A stretch of DNA of 64,000 nt, taken from assembly GCA_943842505.1 (NCBI GenBank), contig CALTDI010000004.1:186001-250000 (forward strand), given 5' to 3'. Made by a program: the position numbers and the translations under genes. Below the pieces are notes generated by a model, which made no database searches, was not told the origin of the DNA, and worked only from the letters and a program-made list of their open reading frames with translations. The stretch is from an uncultured Pseudomonadales bacterium. GTDB lineage: Bacteria; Pseudomonadota; Gammaproteobacteria; Pseudomonadales; Pseudohongiellaceae. Shown here piece after piece: positions 45,301 through 55,912 of the stretch. Each line of letters starts with the position of its first letter. Within the stretch, counting starts at the first letter, position 1.

Positions 45301-46876
45301 GATAGTCGAACATATCTGGGATGGCGCCCCCGTTAGTAAGCGCAACCAGATTTGCTCCTCGCCTCGCACGCAGTCGATTATTGATAGCGTCATGATGCAA
45401 GTGCGTACCGCGACGCCCTCGCCTGCTGGTGTAACCCTCTGCCAGCATTCCTACGATGGTATCGAACTCCTCTCGCTGCAAGTTGCGATACGAATAGGCA
45501 TTGCGAAAAAGATCGTATAGCTCATCCACACTCCAGCCACCCTCTTGCTGATCGAATAATTCACCGGTTTGACCGGCTGAATCATGGGTCTGCGAAGAGA
45601 CTTCGGCAACGATCTGCTGGGAGAGAATATCCAATGGCTTCTCGGGCATCACGATGCAATCCAACTCGCCTACGCGAATGCTGTGCACAAGAGCAGCACT
45701 CTCAACTAAGTCATCGCGGGTTAGGGGAAAAAGAATACCTTTAGGCGTGCCGTGGATGGAGTGGCCACTGCGGCCAACACGCTGCAAGAATGTCGCAATG
45801 CTTTTCGGTGACGAAAACTGAACCACAAGATCGACTGAGCCAATGTCGATACCCAATTCCATGGAAGCGGTCGCCACCAATACTTTTAACTGCCCCGCTT
45901 TTAGACGTTGCTCGGCATCGAAGCGTAGCTCCTTGCTCATGCTACCGTGATGAGAACAAACCGCATCTTCGCCAAGGCGCTCCGAAAGGGCCAATGCCAG
46001 TCGTTCCGATAGCCTCCTCGTATTGACAAAAACAAGCGTAGTTTCATGCTCTGTAATTAGCTCAACCAGACGCTTGTAAAGCTCTTCCCAGACGTCATTG
46101 CTCATCAATGCGCTAAGTGGCGAGCTCGGTACTTCGAGGCGAATATCCAGGGCTCGACGAAAACCGGCATCCACTATTTCGCAGTCTACTTTTCCATCGC
46201 TGCAGTTACTATTTCCAACCAGATATTTGGCCACCATCTCGATTGGCCGCTGGGTCGCAGAGAGACCAATGCGCTGCAACTGCTGCCCTGAATTTTTCAG
46301 GACCAGCCTTTGCAGCCTCTCGATCGATAGGGCCAGATGCGAGCCGCGCTTGTCCCCCAGCAGGGCGTGTATCTCATCCACAATCAGAGAAGAAACATTA
46401 GCCAGCATCGCGCGACCGCTAGCACTGGTCAAAAGCAGATAGAGCGACTCCGGGGTGGTAACTAGAATATGCGGAGGCTTCTTCGCCATCTTCTGCCGCT
46501 CGCTGGCAGGCGTATCGCCGGTGCGAACCGCAATGGTGATATCCACCGGCGCCTGGCCACTTCGCTTCAAGTTAGCCGCAATGCCCGCAAGCGGCGTTTC
46601 CAGGTTCTTGTGAATATCGTTACTCAAGGCTTTCAATGGGGACACATAGAGGATCTGAACGCCAGGGCTCAACTGCCGTTTCAGGCCACGCTGCAATATT
46701 TCATCAATTGCCGCATAGAATGCAGCCAAGGTCTTGCCGCTACCGGTCGGTGCCGAGATGAGCGTGTGCCGACCAGACCTGATCGCCTGCCAGGCTTGGG
46801 CCTGTGCTTCGGTTGGCACACCAAACTGGTCTGTAAACCAATCACGGGAGGCTGGATGAAATTGCGTCAATACCAT
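42359..46876 (-). CDS. lhr: Lhr-type DEAD/DEAH-box helicase
   Basis: A 1505-residue superfamily-2 helicase of the Lhr (large helicase-related) family. RecA domain 1 has APTGSGKTLAAFY (Walker A, near residue 40), TTPESLYLLLTS and VDEIHALLGDKRGSH (DEIH box). Domain 2 has VFVNTRRLSERLA, VATASMELGIDIG and FLQRVGRSGHS. The winged-helix and Lhr-core beta domains follow, and the long C-terminal extension makes it the full bacterial length. Lhr unwinds DNA and RNA:DNA hybrids 3'-5' and is linked to repair. A long open frame antisense to it is only a shadow. Confidence 0.93.
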   Translation of the reverse strand: MVLTQFHPASRDWFTDQFGVPTEAQAQAWQAIRSGRHTLISAPTGSGKTLAAFYAAIDEILQRGLKRQLSPGVQILYVSPLKALSNDIHKNLETPLAGIAANLKRSGQAPVDITIAVRTGDTPASERQKMAKKPPHILVTTPESLYLLLTSASGRAMLANVSSLIVDEIHALLGDKRGSHLALSIERLQRLVLKNSGQQLQRIGLSATQRPIEMVAKYLVGNSNCSDGKVDCEIVDAGFRRALDIRLEVPSSPLSALMSNDVWEELYKRLVELITEHETTLVFVNTRRLSERLALALSERLGEDAVCSHHGSMSKELRFDAEQRLKAGQLKVLVATASMELGIDIGSVDLVVQFSSPKSIATFLQRVGRSGHSIHGTPKGILFPLTRDDLVESAALVHSIRVGELDCIVMPEKPLDILSQQIVAEVSSQTHDSAGQTGELFDQQEGGWSVDELYDLFRNAYSYRNLQREEFDTIVGMLAEGYTSRRGRRGTHLHHDAINNRLRARRGANLVALTNGGAIPDMFDYQVVLDPEDIVVGSLNEDFALEALPGDVFTLGTHSWQMLRVDGLKVRVRDAQGMQPTIPFWFGEGLGRTRELSQAVSALRQRIADLLINDSANAAVQWLVDSAGLPREGATQLVEYLETGMNALGEMPTRTSIVMERFFDEVGDMHVVIHSPFGSRINRGWGLALRKRFCKSFNFELQAAANEDSIVISLGSIHSFPLDDVFKYLQSATVRDVLVQALLDAPMFEVRWRWNATRSLAIQRNRNGKRVPPQFQRMDAEDLVAHVFPDQIACAENITGRREVPDHPLVNQTIHDCLTEAMDIEELTELIADIEQDKLTLIAKDLREPSPFAQEIINARPYAFLDDAPFEERRTNAIRNRSWADPGEAKDFSLLDEEAIARVRDEAWPYINNVEEFHDGLFSLAYMSKQEFESNANYQTWQAVLFDAGRSLKLTGLPNELLIATEKLGCFLALYPQLESLQALPEIPAFILKKKWDRQDALREIVRSRLECLGPIRSQQLATELAIDVAEIDFALLALEVEGFAFQGQFTQAARKHKTTDDTVVEWCERRLLQRIHRYTIDAHRKSIKPVSLQTYTEFLFDNHQLVAVTEPAIDTVTAKEPALDGQTRLQNTLGLLDGIAAPAASWEADLYPARVADYDPSWLDVMCISGRIVWGRYSLPSPSLRMQRRKELKSSKSSGPIKSTPISIVSRANLDIWKALSSSQANEDVASISELAKRIESDLASNGASFFDQIQQRTGLLKAQLEQGLAELVSSARITSDSFTGLRALLTPNKKKPSAHRRRGRKAMFGVEDAGRWSLLETDNRQDLSTGNTRHWDVLDEGQLERLIGIYLQRWGVLFRGLLERELFAPPWRVLLAALRKMELRGSIRGGRFIAGVGGEQFAFPETVDALRKFKKRSDESKVNYYSLSAVDPLNLLNLILPNRKLSRLSKNRVLYENGIPIAVLESDKVSFLREVDAAEQWNLQQALIKKNFPPRLRSYLGSR

Positions 46877-46916
46877 AATGTAGTTGGCTCAGGATTTCAC
46901 TGTACGGGCATACAGG

Positions 46917-47036
46917 TTAGTGAAGAGGCCGCGCGTTTGCAATAGTTGCGCAGGGGGCGGATGCTGGCAGCACACGCAAAGCGGCTGCCACCACTGAGCT
47001 GCCCAGCAGGATAAGCCAGCGCAAGCCAATTGACAT
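46917..47036 (-). CDS. Possible 39-residue signal-peptide-like small protein
   Basis: A short frame upstream of lhr on the same strand. AGGAG sits eight bases before its ATG at 47036. The product is hydrophobic from about residue 4 to 24 (GLRWLILLGSSVVAAALRV), then polar, ending NARPLH. It could be a leader peptide or small membrane protein. Its start overlaps the -35 hexamer proposed for the divergent lepB. Evidence is limited to the ribosome-binding site and the hydrophobic profile. Confidence 0.3.
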   Translation of the reverse strand: MSIGLRWLILLGSSVVAAALRVLPASAPCATIANARPLH

Positions 47037-47059
47037 GCTTGGAACTCCTGGGCTAGTTT
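47030..47059 (+). promoter_or_regulatory. Possible lepB promoter
   Basis: A perfect -35 TTGACA (47030-47035) is followed at 18 bases by TAGTTT (47054-47059), a partial -10 match. The start of transcription would be about 16 bases before the lepB ATG. Confidence 0.4.
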
Positions 47060-47080
47060 AGTGCTCTCTAAGGTGCATAA

Positions 47081-47785
47081 ATGATGAATGATTTACAACC
47101 AAGCAGTATTTCCGAGCGTCTCGGCAGCAATCTCAGCCTGTTTTGGAAGGAAAATAAGCAATTCTTCCTGTTGCTGTCCTGTATTGTCTTCTTTAAGAGC
47201 GCAATCGCGGATTTGAGCTCTATCTCCGGAGCGTCCATGCAACCCACTCTGTTAGATGGAGACAAGGTCTGGGTAAACAAGCTCGCCTATGACGTGAAGA
47301 TCCCCTTTACCGAGATTTCCCTGGCGGAACTGTCTGACCCTAACCGGGGCGATGTTGTAATCATCGACTCCAAGAAGGCAGACAAGCGCTTGGTTAAGCG
47401 CATCGTCGGAGTTCCTGGCGACACCGTATATATGCAGAATAATGCCCTGGTTATCAACGGCGAAGCGGCAAATTATGAGGTCCTATCCAGAAATGACGAC
47501 GCCATAATCATCCTCGAGGAACTCCCTGATAAGTCACACCAGGCACGCTTGTCGAACCATTTTGTAAGCCGCACCGCGCGCAGCTATGGGCCTTCCGTGG
47601 TACCTGAGGGCCAATATTTCGTGCTAGGAGACAACCGCGACAATAGCGCAGACAGCCGCGTCTATAGCTTCGTACCGCGAGAAGAGATCATCGGCCGTTC
47701 GAATTCAGTGGTCTTCTCTCTCGACAGTGACAACAGCTACATGCCCCGTGGAGAGCGCTTTCTAGCAGAAATCGACCACATCTAG
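47081..47785 (+). CDS. lepB: Signal peptidase I
   Basis: A membrane serine protease that cleaves signal peptides. It has 234 residues with a single N-terminal membrane segment (about 27-45). The catalytic Ser52 is in SGASMQPTLL and the general-base Lys106 in RLVKRIVGVPGD; box E is YFVLGDNRDNSADSR. The E. coli-type enzyme has two membrane helices and about 320 residues, so this is a shorter variant and a second lepB may exist elsewhere in the genome. It stands alone. Confidence 0.92.
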   Translation: MMNDLQPSSISERLGSNLSLFWKENKQFFLLLSCIVFFKSAIADLSSISGASMQPTLLDGDKVWVNKLAYDVKIPFTEISLAELSDPNRGDVVIIDSKKADKRLVKRIVGVPGDTVYMQNNALVINGEAANYEVLSRNDDAIIILEELPDKSHQARLSNHFVSRTARSYGPSVVPEGQYFVLGDNRDNSADSRVYSFVPREEIIGRSNSVVFSLDSDNSYMPRGERFLAEIDHI

Positions 47786-47809
47786 TAAGTAACTGCTAGT
47801 AAGTGACTG
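47782..47809. repeat. 14-bp tandem direct repeat at the lepB stop
   Basis: CTAGTAAGTAACTG (47782-47795) is followed directly by CTAGTAAGTGACTG (47796-47809), one mismatch. The first copy contains the lepB TAG stop, and the second adds further stop codons. Probably a local slippage duplication. Confidence 0.75.
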
Positions 47810-48022
47810 CACAGCTCTGTGTCGCTGGGCTTACGGGGATACGGCAATTTTTCGATAGATTGGGCATACGAGTCGCCCTATTACCTGCCCAGATCGAAAT
47901 ATTTTATCAATCTTGCAATAAAACAGCCCCTGATCGGGTATTGTTAGTAATGCTTTGATTCCTTGCGTCAGCGCGCGTCGAAGCAGAAACTTTCGATTGA
48001 TACAAAAACAAATGAGGTAAAC

Positions 48023-48610
48023 ATGATCGCTAAAACTCAACACCGCGTCGGAATACTGGGCAAGTTACTGCTTGGACTGATGCTGTTTGGGAGTTTCCAG
48101 ATTTCACTGGCACAGGATTTCGTCTGGGCTCCAGACTTCCCCGTGGGTGCATCGATTCCGGAAATCTCAGCACAGGATCAAGATGGCAATCTTCAAACAT
48201 TCGATGACTTGAAAGGCGAGAAAGGCATGCTCTTTATGATGAGCCGCTCGTTTGACTGGTGACCCTACTGTAAAGCTCAGCTCGTGCAGCTGACCGAAAT
48301 CAGTGATCAGATCGAAGCAATGGGAATCAGTGTTGTAGCATTAACCTACGATTCCGTAGAGTTATTAAAAACCGTGCAGGAAGATCAGGACATACAGTTC
48401 ACCCTGCTCCATGACGAAGATGTTAGCCATGTGAACGCCTTCGGTGTTCGCAATTTGGACTACGAACCAGGGCACCGAGTATACGGCATACCGTATCCCG
48501 GGATTTTTCTGGTCGATCCAAACGGCGTTATTAAGGCCAAGTTTGCCGAAGAGCGGTATCAGGACAGGCCTCCTTTCGAGGATGTTCTCGAGGCCGCCGC
48601 TCAACTGTAA
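48023..48610 (+). CDS. Selenocysteine-containing periplasmic redoxin (AhpC/TSA-like, U-x-x-C)
   Basis: A 195-residue thioredoxin-fold protein when the TGA at 48260-48262 is read as selenocysteine. The N-terminal half (from ATG 48023, with GAGG upstream) has a signal peptide ending SLAQ and leads into GASIPEISAQDQDGNLQTF and MSRSFDW. The frame resumes without shift as PYCKAQLVQL, giving SFDW-U-PYC with Sec at 80 and the resolving Cys at 83. Related redoxins have DWCPYCK or DWCPFCK here. The remaining 112 codons are intact and conserved in style (GVRNLDYEPG, IPYPGIFLVDPNGVI). A hairpin suited to a bacterial SECIS follows the TGA. TGA ends many other genes here, so it is not a Trp codon. Likely role: thiol/peroxide redox chemistry in the periplasm. 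Confidence 0.85.
48260..48293 (+). promoter_or_regulatory. Sec codon and predicted bacterial SECIS hairpin
   Basis: The UGA at 48260-48262 is followed by a perfect 6-bp stem, TCAGCT (48277-48282) with AGCTGA (48288-48293), and the 5-base loop CGTGC (48283-48287). The loop begins 21 bases after the UGA and has a G at its second position. Bacterial SelB-binding hairpins have this spacing, with a G in the first two loop bases. The lower part of the stem is weak. Confidence 0.65.
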
Positions 48611-48625
48611 GCGCTGCATCAAGAG

Positions 48626-48655
48626 GCAGGAAGTCGAGAGGCTTCCTGCTTTTTC
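48626..48655 (+). terminator. Intrinsic terminator of the selenoprotein gene
   Basis: GCAGGAAG (48626-48633) and CTTCCTGC (48642-48649) form an 8-bp stem with an 8-base loop, followed by TTTTTC. It lies 16 bases after the stop codon, so the selenoprotein is a monocistronic unit. Confidence 0.85.
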
Positions 48656-48843
48656 ATTTTCAGCGATCCTTAGCAAAGCGACGCCAGTGCGTGACTGAAT
48701 AGGGATTCGTTACCCCCATTAAGCGTTTTCCCTTTGGCTCCATCAAGTGCAATAATCCACCCCCAGCATCTACGCGCAAGGCATGACCCGATCCATAAGG
48801 GCCAAGCAAGAATAATTGCGCAGTAGTCTCAGCAAATAGCCAA

Positions 48844-51120
48844 ATGAGTGATCGAATAGTAGCAATGGCATTATCCTCATACCTTGCCCGCAGCACGCAA
48901 TCTACGCTTAGCCTCGTCCTGGTTGCCCTTGTTCTAGCAGGCATCCCCGCCTCCAAGATTCACGCGCAATCGCTGACCAACTACAACATCCCCAGAGTGA
49001 CTACCAAGCCGCGTATCGATGGTCAGATCGACCAGGGTGAATGGAGTCAAGCCACTCGCGTTGCGGTCAACATAGAAACCAATCCGAATGACAATGTTGC
49101 CGCCGAGGTACAGGCCGAAGCCCTGCTCATGGAAGACGGCGAGATATTGTACGTTGCCTTTATCGCACTCGATCCAGACCCTGACCAGATACGCGCCTTC
49201 TACAGAGATAGAGACGCCCTGTGGAACGACGATTACGTCGCTGTCATTCTGGACACGTTCAACGATGAACGACGCGCGTTCGAGTTCTTTGCCAATCCCT
49301 TCGGTGTGCAAGCCGATGCGATACAAGATGATGTGAACGACGAGGAAGATGATTCCTGGAACGCGATTTGGGATAGCGCTGGCCAGATAAATGAAGAAGG
49401 CTACGTCGTCGAGATGGCGATTCCGGTGAAACAGCTGCGCTTCACCCCCAGTGAAGACAACCAGACTTGGGGAATCGATCTGGTGAGATACTATCCGCGC
49501 GACCGAGGCACGCGAATTGCCAATAACCGTCGAGACAGAAACATATCCTGTTATATCTGTCAGCTAAGCAAGGCGGACGGGTTTGCAAACCTGACTCGAA
49601 GCAGAAATCTTCAAGTCATTCCAACGCTCACCTCAACGGCAGTAGAAAACAGAAACCCGGCACTAGGTAACTGGGACCGTGAGAGCATCGATCCAGAAGC
49701 CAGCCTCGATGTACGCTGGGGTATTACTCAGGACCTCTATCTGAATGCGACGCTCAACCCTGACTTCTCTCAGGTAGAAGCTGATAGCGCACAATTAGAC
49801 ATTAACAACACCTTCAGCCTTTTCTTCCCAGAGCGGCGAACCTTCTTCCTCGATGGAGCCGATTATTTCGATACTTTTGAGAGGTTGGTGTATACCCGAA
49901 ACATCTCCGACCCTGACTACGGCGTAAAGCTGACAGGTAAGAGTAATGGCCATACCTATGCCCTGCTTACGGCCAATGATGCCAGCACCAGTTTCCTGAT
50001 GCCCCGCAGCCTGGGGTCCAATATCGCAACCCTGGGTGATGTTGAGTCGGAAGTCGCTATCGGACGTTACCGCTTCGATATCTTCGAGAACTCGACCATT
50101 GGCGCACTGGTAACCGACCGCCGTGCAGACGGCTATAGCAACACCGTCAGCAGTATAGATGCCGTGCTTAGACCCAGTGATCGCGATGTGCTTACTGTGC
50201 AAACCATGCGCTCCAGCTCCGACTATCCGACCCTGATACAGGGGCGCTATGGACAAGCCGCTAGCATGAGCGATAGCAGTCATCGCATGGAATATCGGCA
50301 CAACGACAGGCGCTGGGATTGGCGTCTGGGCTACACCGATATGGGTGAAGATTTTCGTGCGGATCTCGGCTTCGTGAATCGGGTCGATTTCAAGTTCGTC
50401 GTAGCGACGCTCGGGCATACCTGGTGGGGTGAATCTGACGATTTCTTCAATCGAATTCGAGTTGCACTAGATTATGACCGTACGGAAGACCAATCCGGCC
50501 TGCAGCTCGAAGAAGAGTTCGAGGTATTCGTCAACATGAACGGCCCACAGCAATCGTTCCTCAATGGACTTTTTGGTGGCAGCGAAACTTACTGGAACGG
50601 CAAATATTTTGATGAACAGTTCAATCAGATATCTATTGGGTTTACGCCAAGCGCAAACCTGCGCCTAAGCACCCTTATTCGCGTTGAAGATATTGTCGAC
50701 TTTGCCAATACCCGCCTCGGCCGCTCGAAGCGTTTCGGGCCTAGCATCAACTACCGCTGGGGTAAGCACCTGGAGTTGAGCCTGGATCATACCTTCCAGG
50801 AATTCGATGTTGACGGTGGCAGGCTCTTTACGGCGAACCTCACGGACCTCAGGACAACCTACCAATTCAGTGCTCGCAGCTTCTTGCGCTTCACACTTCA
50901 GTACACCGATAACAAACGCAATCAGGACCTCTATCTATCTGAAGTTCAGGCACGCAGTAAGCAGCTAACCACACAGCTTCTTTATAGCTATAGAGTGAGT
51001 GCCGCCACACGCTTTTTTATTGGCTACTCTGATGCTGGCTTTCAGAACGACACTTACGACTCAATCGAGAAAACCAACCGCACGATATTCGCAAAGTTTA
51101 GTTACGCATGGCTGCCTTAG
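48844..51120 (+). CDS. DUF5916 / carbohydrate-binding-family-9-like outer-membrane protein
   Basis: A 758-residue exported protein. The signal peptide runs to about IHAQ (residue 41). A CBM9-like beta-sandwich follows (about 50-225; PRIDGQIDQGEWSQAT, DIVRYYP-like IDLVRYYPRD). The C-terminal DUF5916 region (about 260-758) is rich in alternating aromatic strands and ends in YAWLP, as expected for an outer-membrane beta-barrel. LFFPERRTFFLDGADYF is a family hallmark. Function is unknown; relatives often sit near TonB receptors. The start is either ATG 48844 or 48865, neither with a good ribosome-binding site. Confidence 0.82.
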   Translation: MSDRIVAMALSSYLARSTQSTLSLVLVALVLAGIPASKIHAQSLTNYNIPRVTTKPRIDGQIDQGEWSQATRVAVNIETNPNDNVAAEVQAEALLMEDGEILYVAFIALDPDPDQIRAFYRDRDALWNDDYVAVILDTFNDERRAFEFFANPFGVQADAIQDDVNDEEDDSWNAIWDSAGQINEEGYVVEMAIPVKQLRFTPSEDNQTWGIDLVRYYPRDRGTRIANNRRDRNISCYICQLSKADGFANLTRSRNLQVIPTLTSTAVENRNPALGNWDRESIDPEASLDVRWGITQDLYLNATLNPDFSQVEADSAQLDINNTFSLFFPERRTFFLDGADYFDTFERLVYTRNISDPDYGVKLTGKSNGHTYALLTANDASTSFLMPRSLGSNIATLGDVESEVAIGRYRFDIFENSTIGALVTDRRADGYSNTVSSIDAVLRPSDRDVLTVQTMRSSSDYPTLIQGRYGQAASMSDSSHRMEYRHNDRRWDWRLGYTDMGEDFRADLGFVNRVDFKFVVATLGHTWWGESDDFFNRIRVALDYDRTEDQSGLQLEEEFEVFVNMNGPQQSFLNGLFGGSETYWNGKYFDEQFNQISIGFTPSANLRLSTLIRVEDIVDFANTRLGRSKRFGPSINYRWGKHLELSLDHTFQEFDVDGGRLFTANLTDLRTTYQFSARSFLRFTLQYTDNKRNQDLYLSEVQARSKQLTTQLLYSYRVSAATRFFIGYSDAGFQNDTYDSIEKTNRTIFAKFSYAWLP

Positions 51121-51258
51121 AGCCCTCGTATAGCAAGAATTTACAGTCCAGCTGTCGCTCACTAAAGAGAGCATTGATTAGCCACGGTTTTCCCTATTAA
51201 AAGGCCCTTGCTGTAGGTAAAATGGCGCCTTCTTTCCCCCTCTTAAGAGCAGTATCTA

Positions 51259-52347
51259 ATGGGTCAAAAAACCTCGCTTTATCAAAAGCATCTCGATGCC
51301 GGTGCCAAGATGGTAGATTTCGCCGGATGGGATATGCCTATTAATTATGGCTCTCAGATTGAAGAGCATAATGTGGTACGAAACCAAGCCGGCATATTCG
51401 ACGTATCTCATATGACGGTGGTCGATGTCTCAGGCCCTGACGCGCAGAATTTTTTGCGTTACTTACTATCCAACGATGTTGCCAAATTGGATGAGATCGG
51501 GCGCGCACTCTACAGTGGCATGCTTAATGAGACTGGCGGCGTTGTAGATGACCTGATCGTCTATCGCATGAGCTTTGGCTATCGGGTAGTTGTAAACTGC
51601 GCTACCCGCGACAAAGATCTAGAGTGGATACGCGCACACAGCAAAGGCTTCAACGCAAAGATCGAAGAGCAGCCACAACTCGCGATCCTGGCCGTACACG
51701 GCCCCGAGGCCATACAGAAGGTATGTTCGATTCTGGACGATGAGCGTGCTGCAGCAACGGCAGAACTAAAGAACTTTCGCGGCTTCGAATCGAGGGCTTG
51801 GTTTATCGCCCGCACCGGCTATACCGGAGAGAAGGGAGTGGAGCTGATTCTGCCCAACGAAGAGGCTCCCGACGTTTGGGACAAATTGATGGAAGTTGAT
51901 GTCAAACCCGTGGGGCTTGGTGCCAGAGATACTCTGCGTCTTGAGGCTGGGATGAATCTCTATGGCCACGATATGGATGAATCAATTTCACCCGTTGCGG
52001 CGAACATGGAGCAAACCATTTCCTGGCAGCCCCAGGATCGAGATTTTATAGGCCGTGCGGCGGTCACTGCCCACAAGGCAGAGCAGTTGGCGGGCAACTT
52101 GCCCATACTCACGGGTCTCGTGCTCGAACAGCGAGGCGTGCTACGTGAAGGCCAGAAAGTGTTGTGTGAAAATGGCGAGGGGGTGATTACCAGCGGAAGC
52201 TTTTCGCCTACATTGAAGCATTCAATTGCTTTAGCTAGAATTCCGATAGATAGCGGTGCCTGCCAAGTGGACATTAGGGGTGCTCTGACTGATGTCCGTA
52301 TCGTGAAGCCTAACTTCGTTCGCTTTGGTAAGAAAGTATTCGAATAG
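51259..52347 (+). CDS. gcvT: Glycine cleavage system T protein (aminomethyltransferase)
   Basis: Transfers the methylene group from aminomethyl-lipoyl GcvH to tetrahydrofolate. It has 362 residues. GAKMVDFAGWDMPINYGSQIEEHN, FDVSHMTVVDVSGPDA, the folate-site TGYTGEKGVELI and GLGARDTLRLEAGMNLYGHDMDE are diagnostic. It is the first gene of gcvTHP. The upstream gap (51121-51258) shows no glycine-riboswitch core, so regulation more likely runs through GcvA/GcvR. Confidence 0.96.
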   Translation: MGQKTSLYQKHLDAGAKMVDFAGWDMPINYGSQIEEHNVVRNQAGIFDVSHMTVVDVSGPDAQNFLRYLLSNDVAKLDEIGRALYSGMLNETGGVVDDLIVYRMSFGYRVVVNCATRDKDLEWIRAHSKGFNAKIEEQPQLAILAVHGPEAIQKVCSILDDERAAATAELKNFRGFESRAWFIARTGYTGEKGVELILPNEEAPDVWDKLMEVDVKPVGLGARDTLRLEAGMNLYGHDMDESISPVAANMEQTISWQPQDRDFIGRAAVTAHKAEQLAGNLPILTGLVLEQRGVLREGQKVLCENGEGVITSGSFSPTLKHSIALARIPIDSGACQVDIRGALTDVRIVKPNFVRFGKKVFE

Positions 52348-52444
52348 TAGTAAGAGATTTATCCCATGGACTAGCTCAGCTATTATCCACTGGAGCAGCA
52401 AGCAAACCACTTTAAAATAGCATCAACTAAATGAGGAAAGCCCC

Positions 52445-52834
52445 GTGAGTACATATCCAGACAATCTAAAATACGCCGCCACTCATGAATGGGTTCGACT
52501 CGAAGAAGACGGCACCGCGACAGTCGGTATCAGCAATCACGCCCAGGATGCCTTGGGTGATATCGTTTTCGTAGAACTACCCGAAGTAGGCGCTACTATT
52601 CATGCAAAGGATGAAGTCGCCGTCGTCGAATCGGTGAAAGCCGCATCCGATGTTTATAGCCCCGTATCCGGTGAGATTATTGAAACCAACGGCCTGCTGG
52701 AAGACGCCCCCGAAACAGTCAATTCAGTTCCCTACGATGATGGCTGGTTCTACAAGATTCAGATCAGTGACGAGCTCGAGCTAGACGAATTGATGGACGC
52801 CGATGCCTATTCCGATCACTGCGAAGACGACTAG
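52445..52834 (+). CDS. gcvH: Glycine cleavage system H protein
   Basis: The lipoylated carrier that shuttles the aminomethyl group between GcvP, GcvT and the lipoamide dehydrogenase. The 129 residues include the lipoylated Lys65 in [33 protein letters not shown] at the start and [12 protein letters not shown] at the end are standard. The start is GTG 52445, with AGGAAAG upstream. It lies 97 bases after gcvT and 84 before gcvP. Confidence 0.96.
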   Translation: MSTYPDNLKYAATHEWVRLEEDGTATVGISNHAQDALGDIVFVELPEVGATIHAKDEVAVVESVKAASDVYSPVSGEIIETNGLLEDAPETVNSVPYDDGWFYKIQISDELELDELMDADAYSDHCEDD

Positions 52835-52918
52835 TAGTCTCTATTTTCCAGTAGACTTTCCACTTCAAATTTCAATAACCAGTGTTAACGAAGAATGACA
52901 TTTCCAGAAAGGACAGTA

Positions 52919-55883
<2,965 letters not shown>

Positions 55884-55912
55884 ATAGTGAGGTCTGGATG
55901 AGAGAATTTCGG

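Noticed and set aside
44855..45520. Long open frame (221 codons) on the plus strand inside the helicase gene
   Set aside because: It is antisense to strongly conserved Lhr sequence, has no ribosome-binding site and matches no family; a coding shadow.
48260..48262. TGA read as tryptophan, or simple nonsense mutation
   Set aside because: TGA is a normal stop elsewhere in the window. Homologues have Cys, not Trp, at this position, and the downstream frame and SECIS-like hairpin are preserved.
48660..48956. 98-codon minus-strand frame between the selenoprotein and DUF5916 genes
   Set aside because: Overlaps the DUF5916 signal-peptide region, has no recognisable domain and no clear start signal.
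49795..50418. 207-codon minus-strand frame in the DUF5916 gene
   Set aside because: Opposite a well-supported coding frame, with no family features; shadow.
51121..51258. Glycine riboswitch upstream of gcvT
   Set aside because: The conserved tandem-aptamer core sequences are not seen and the gap is too short for two aptamers.
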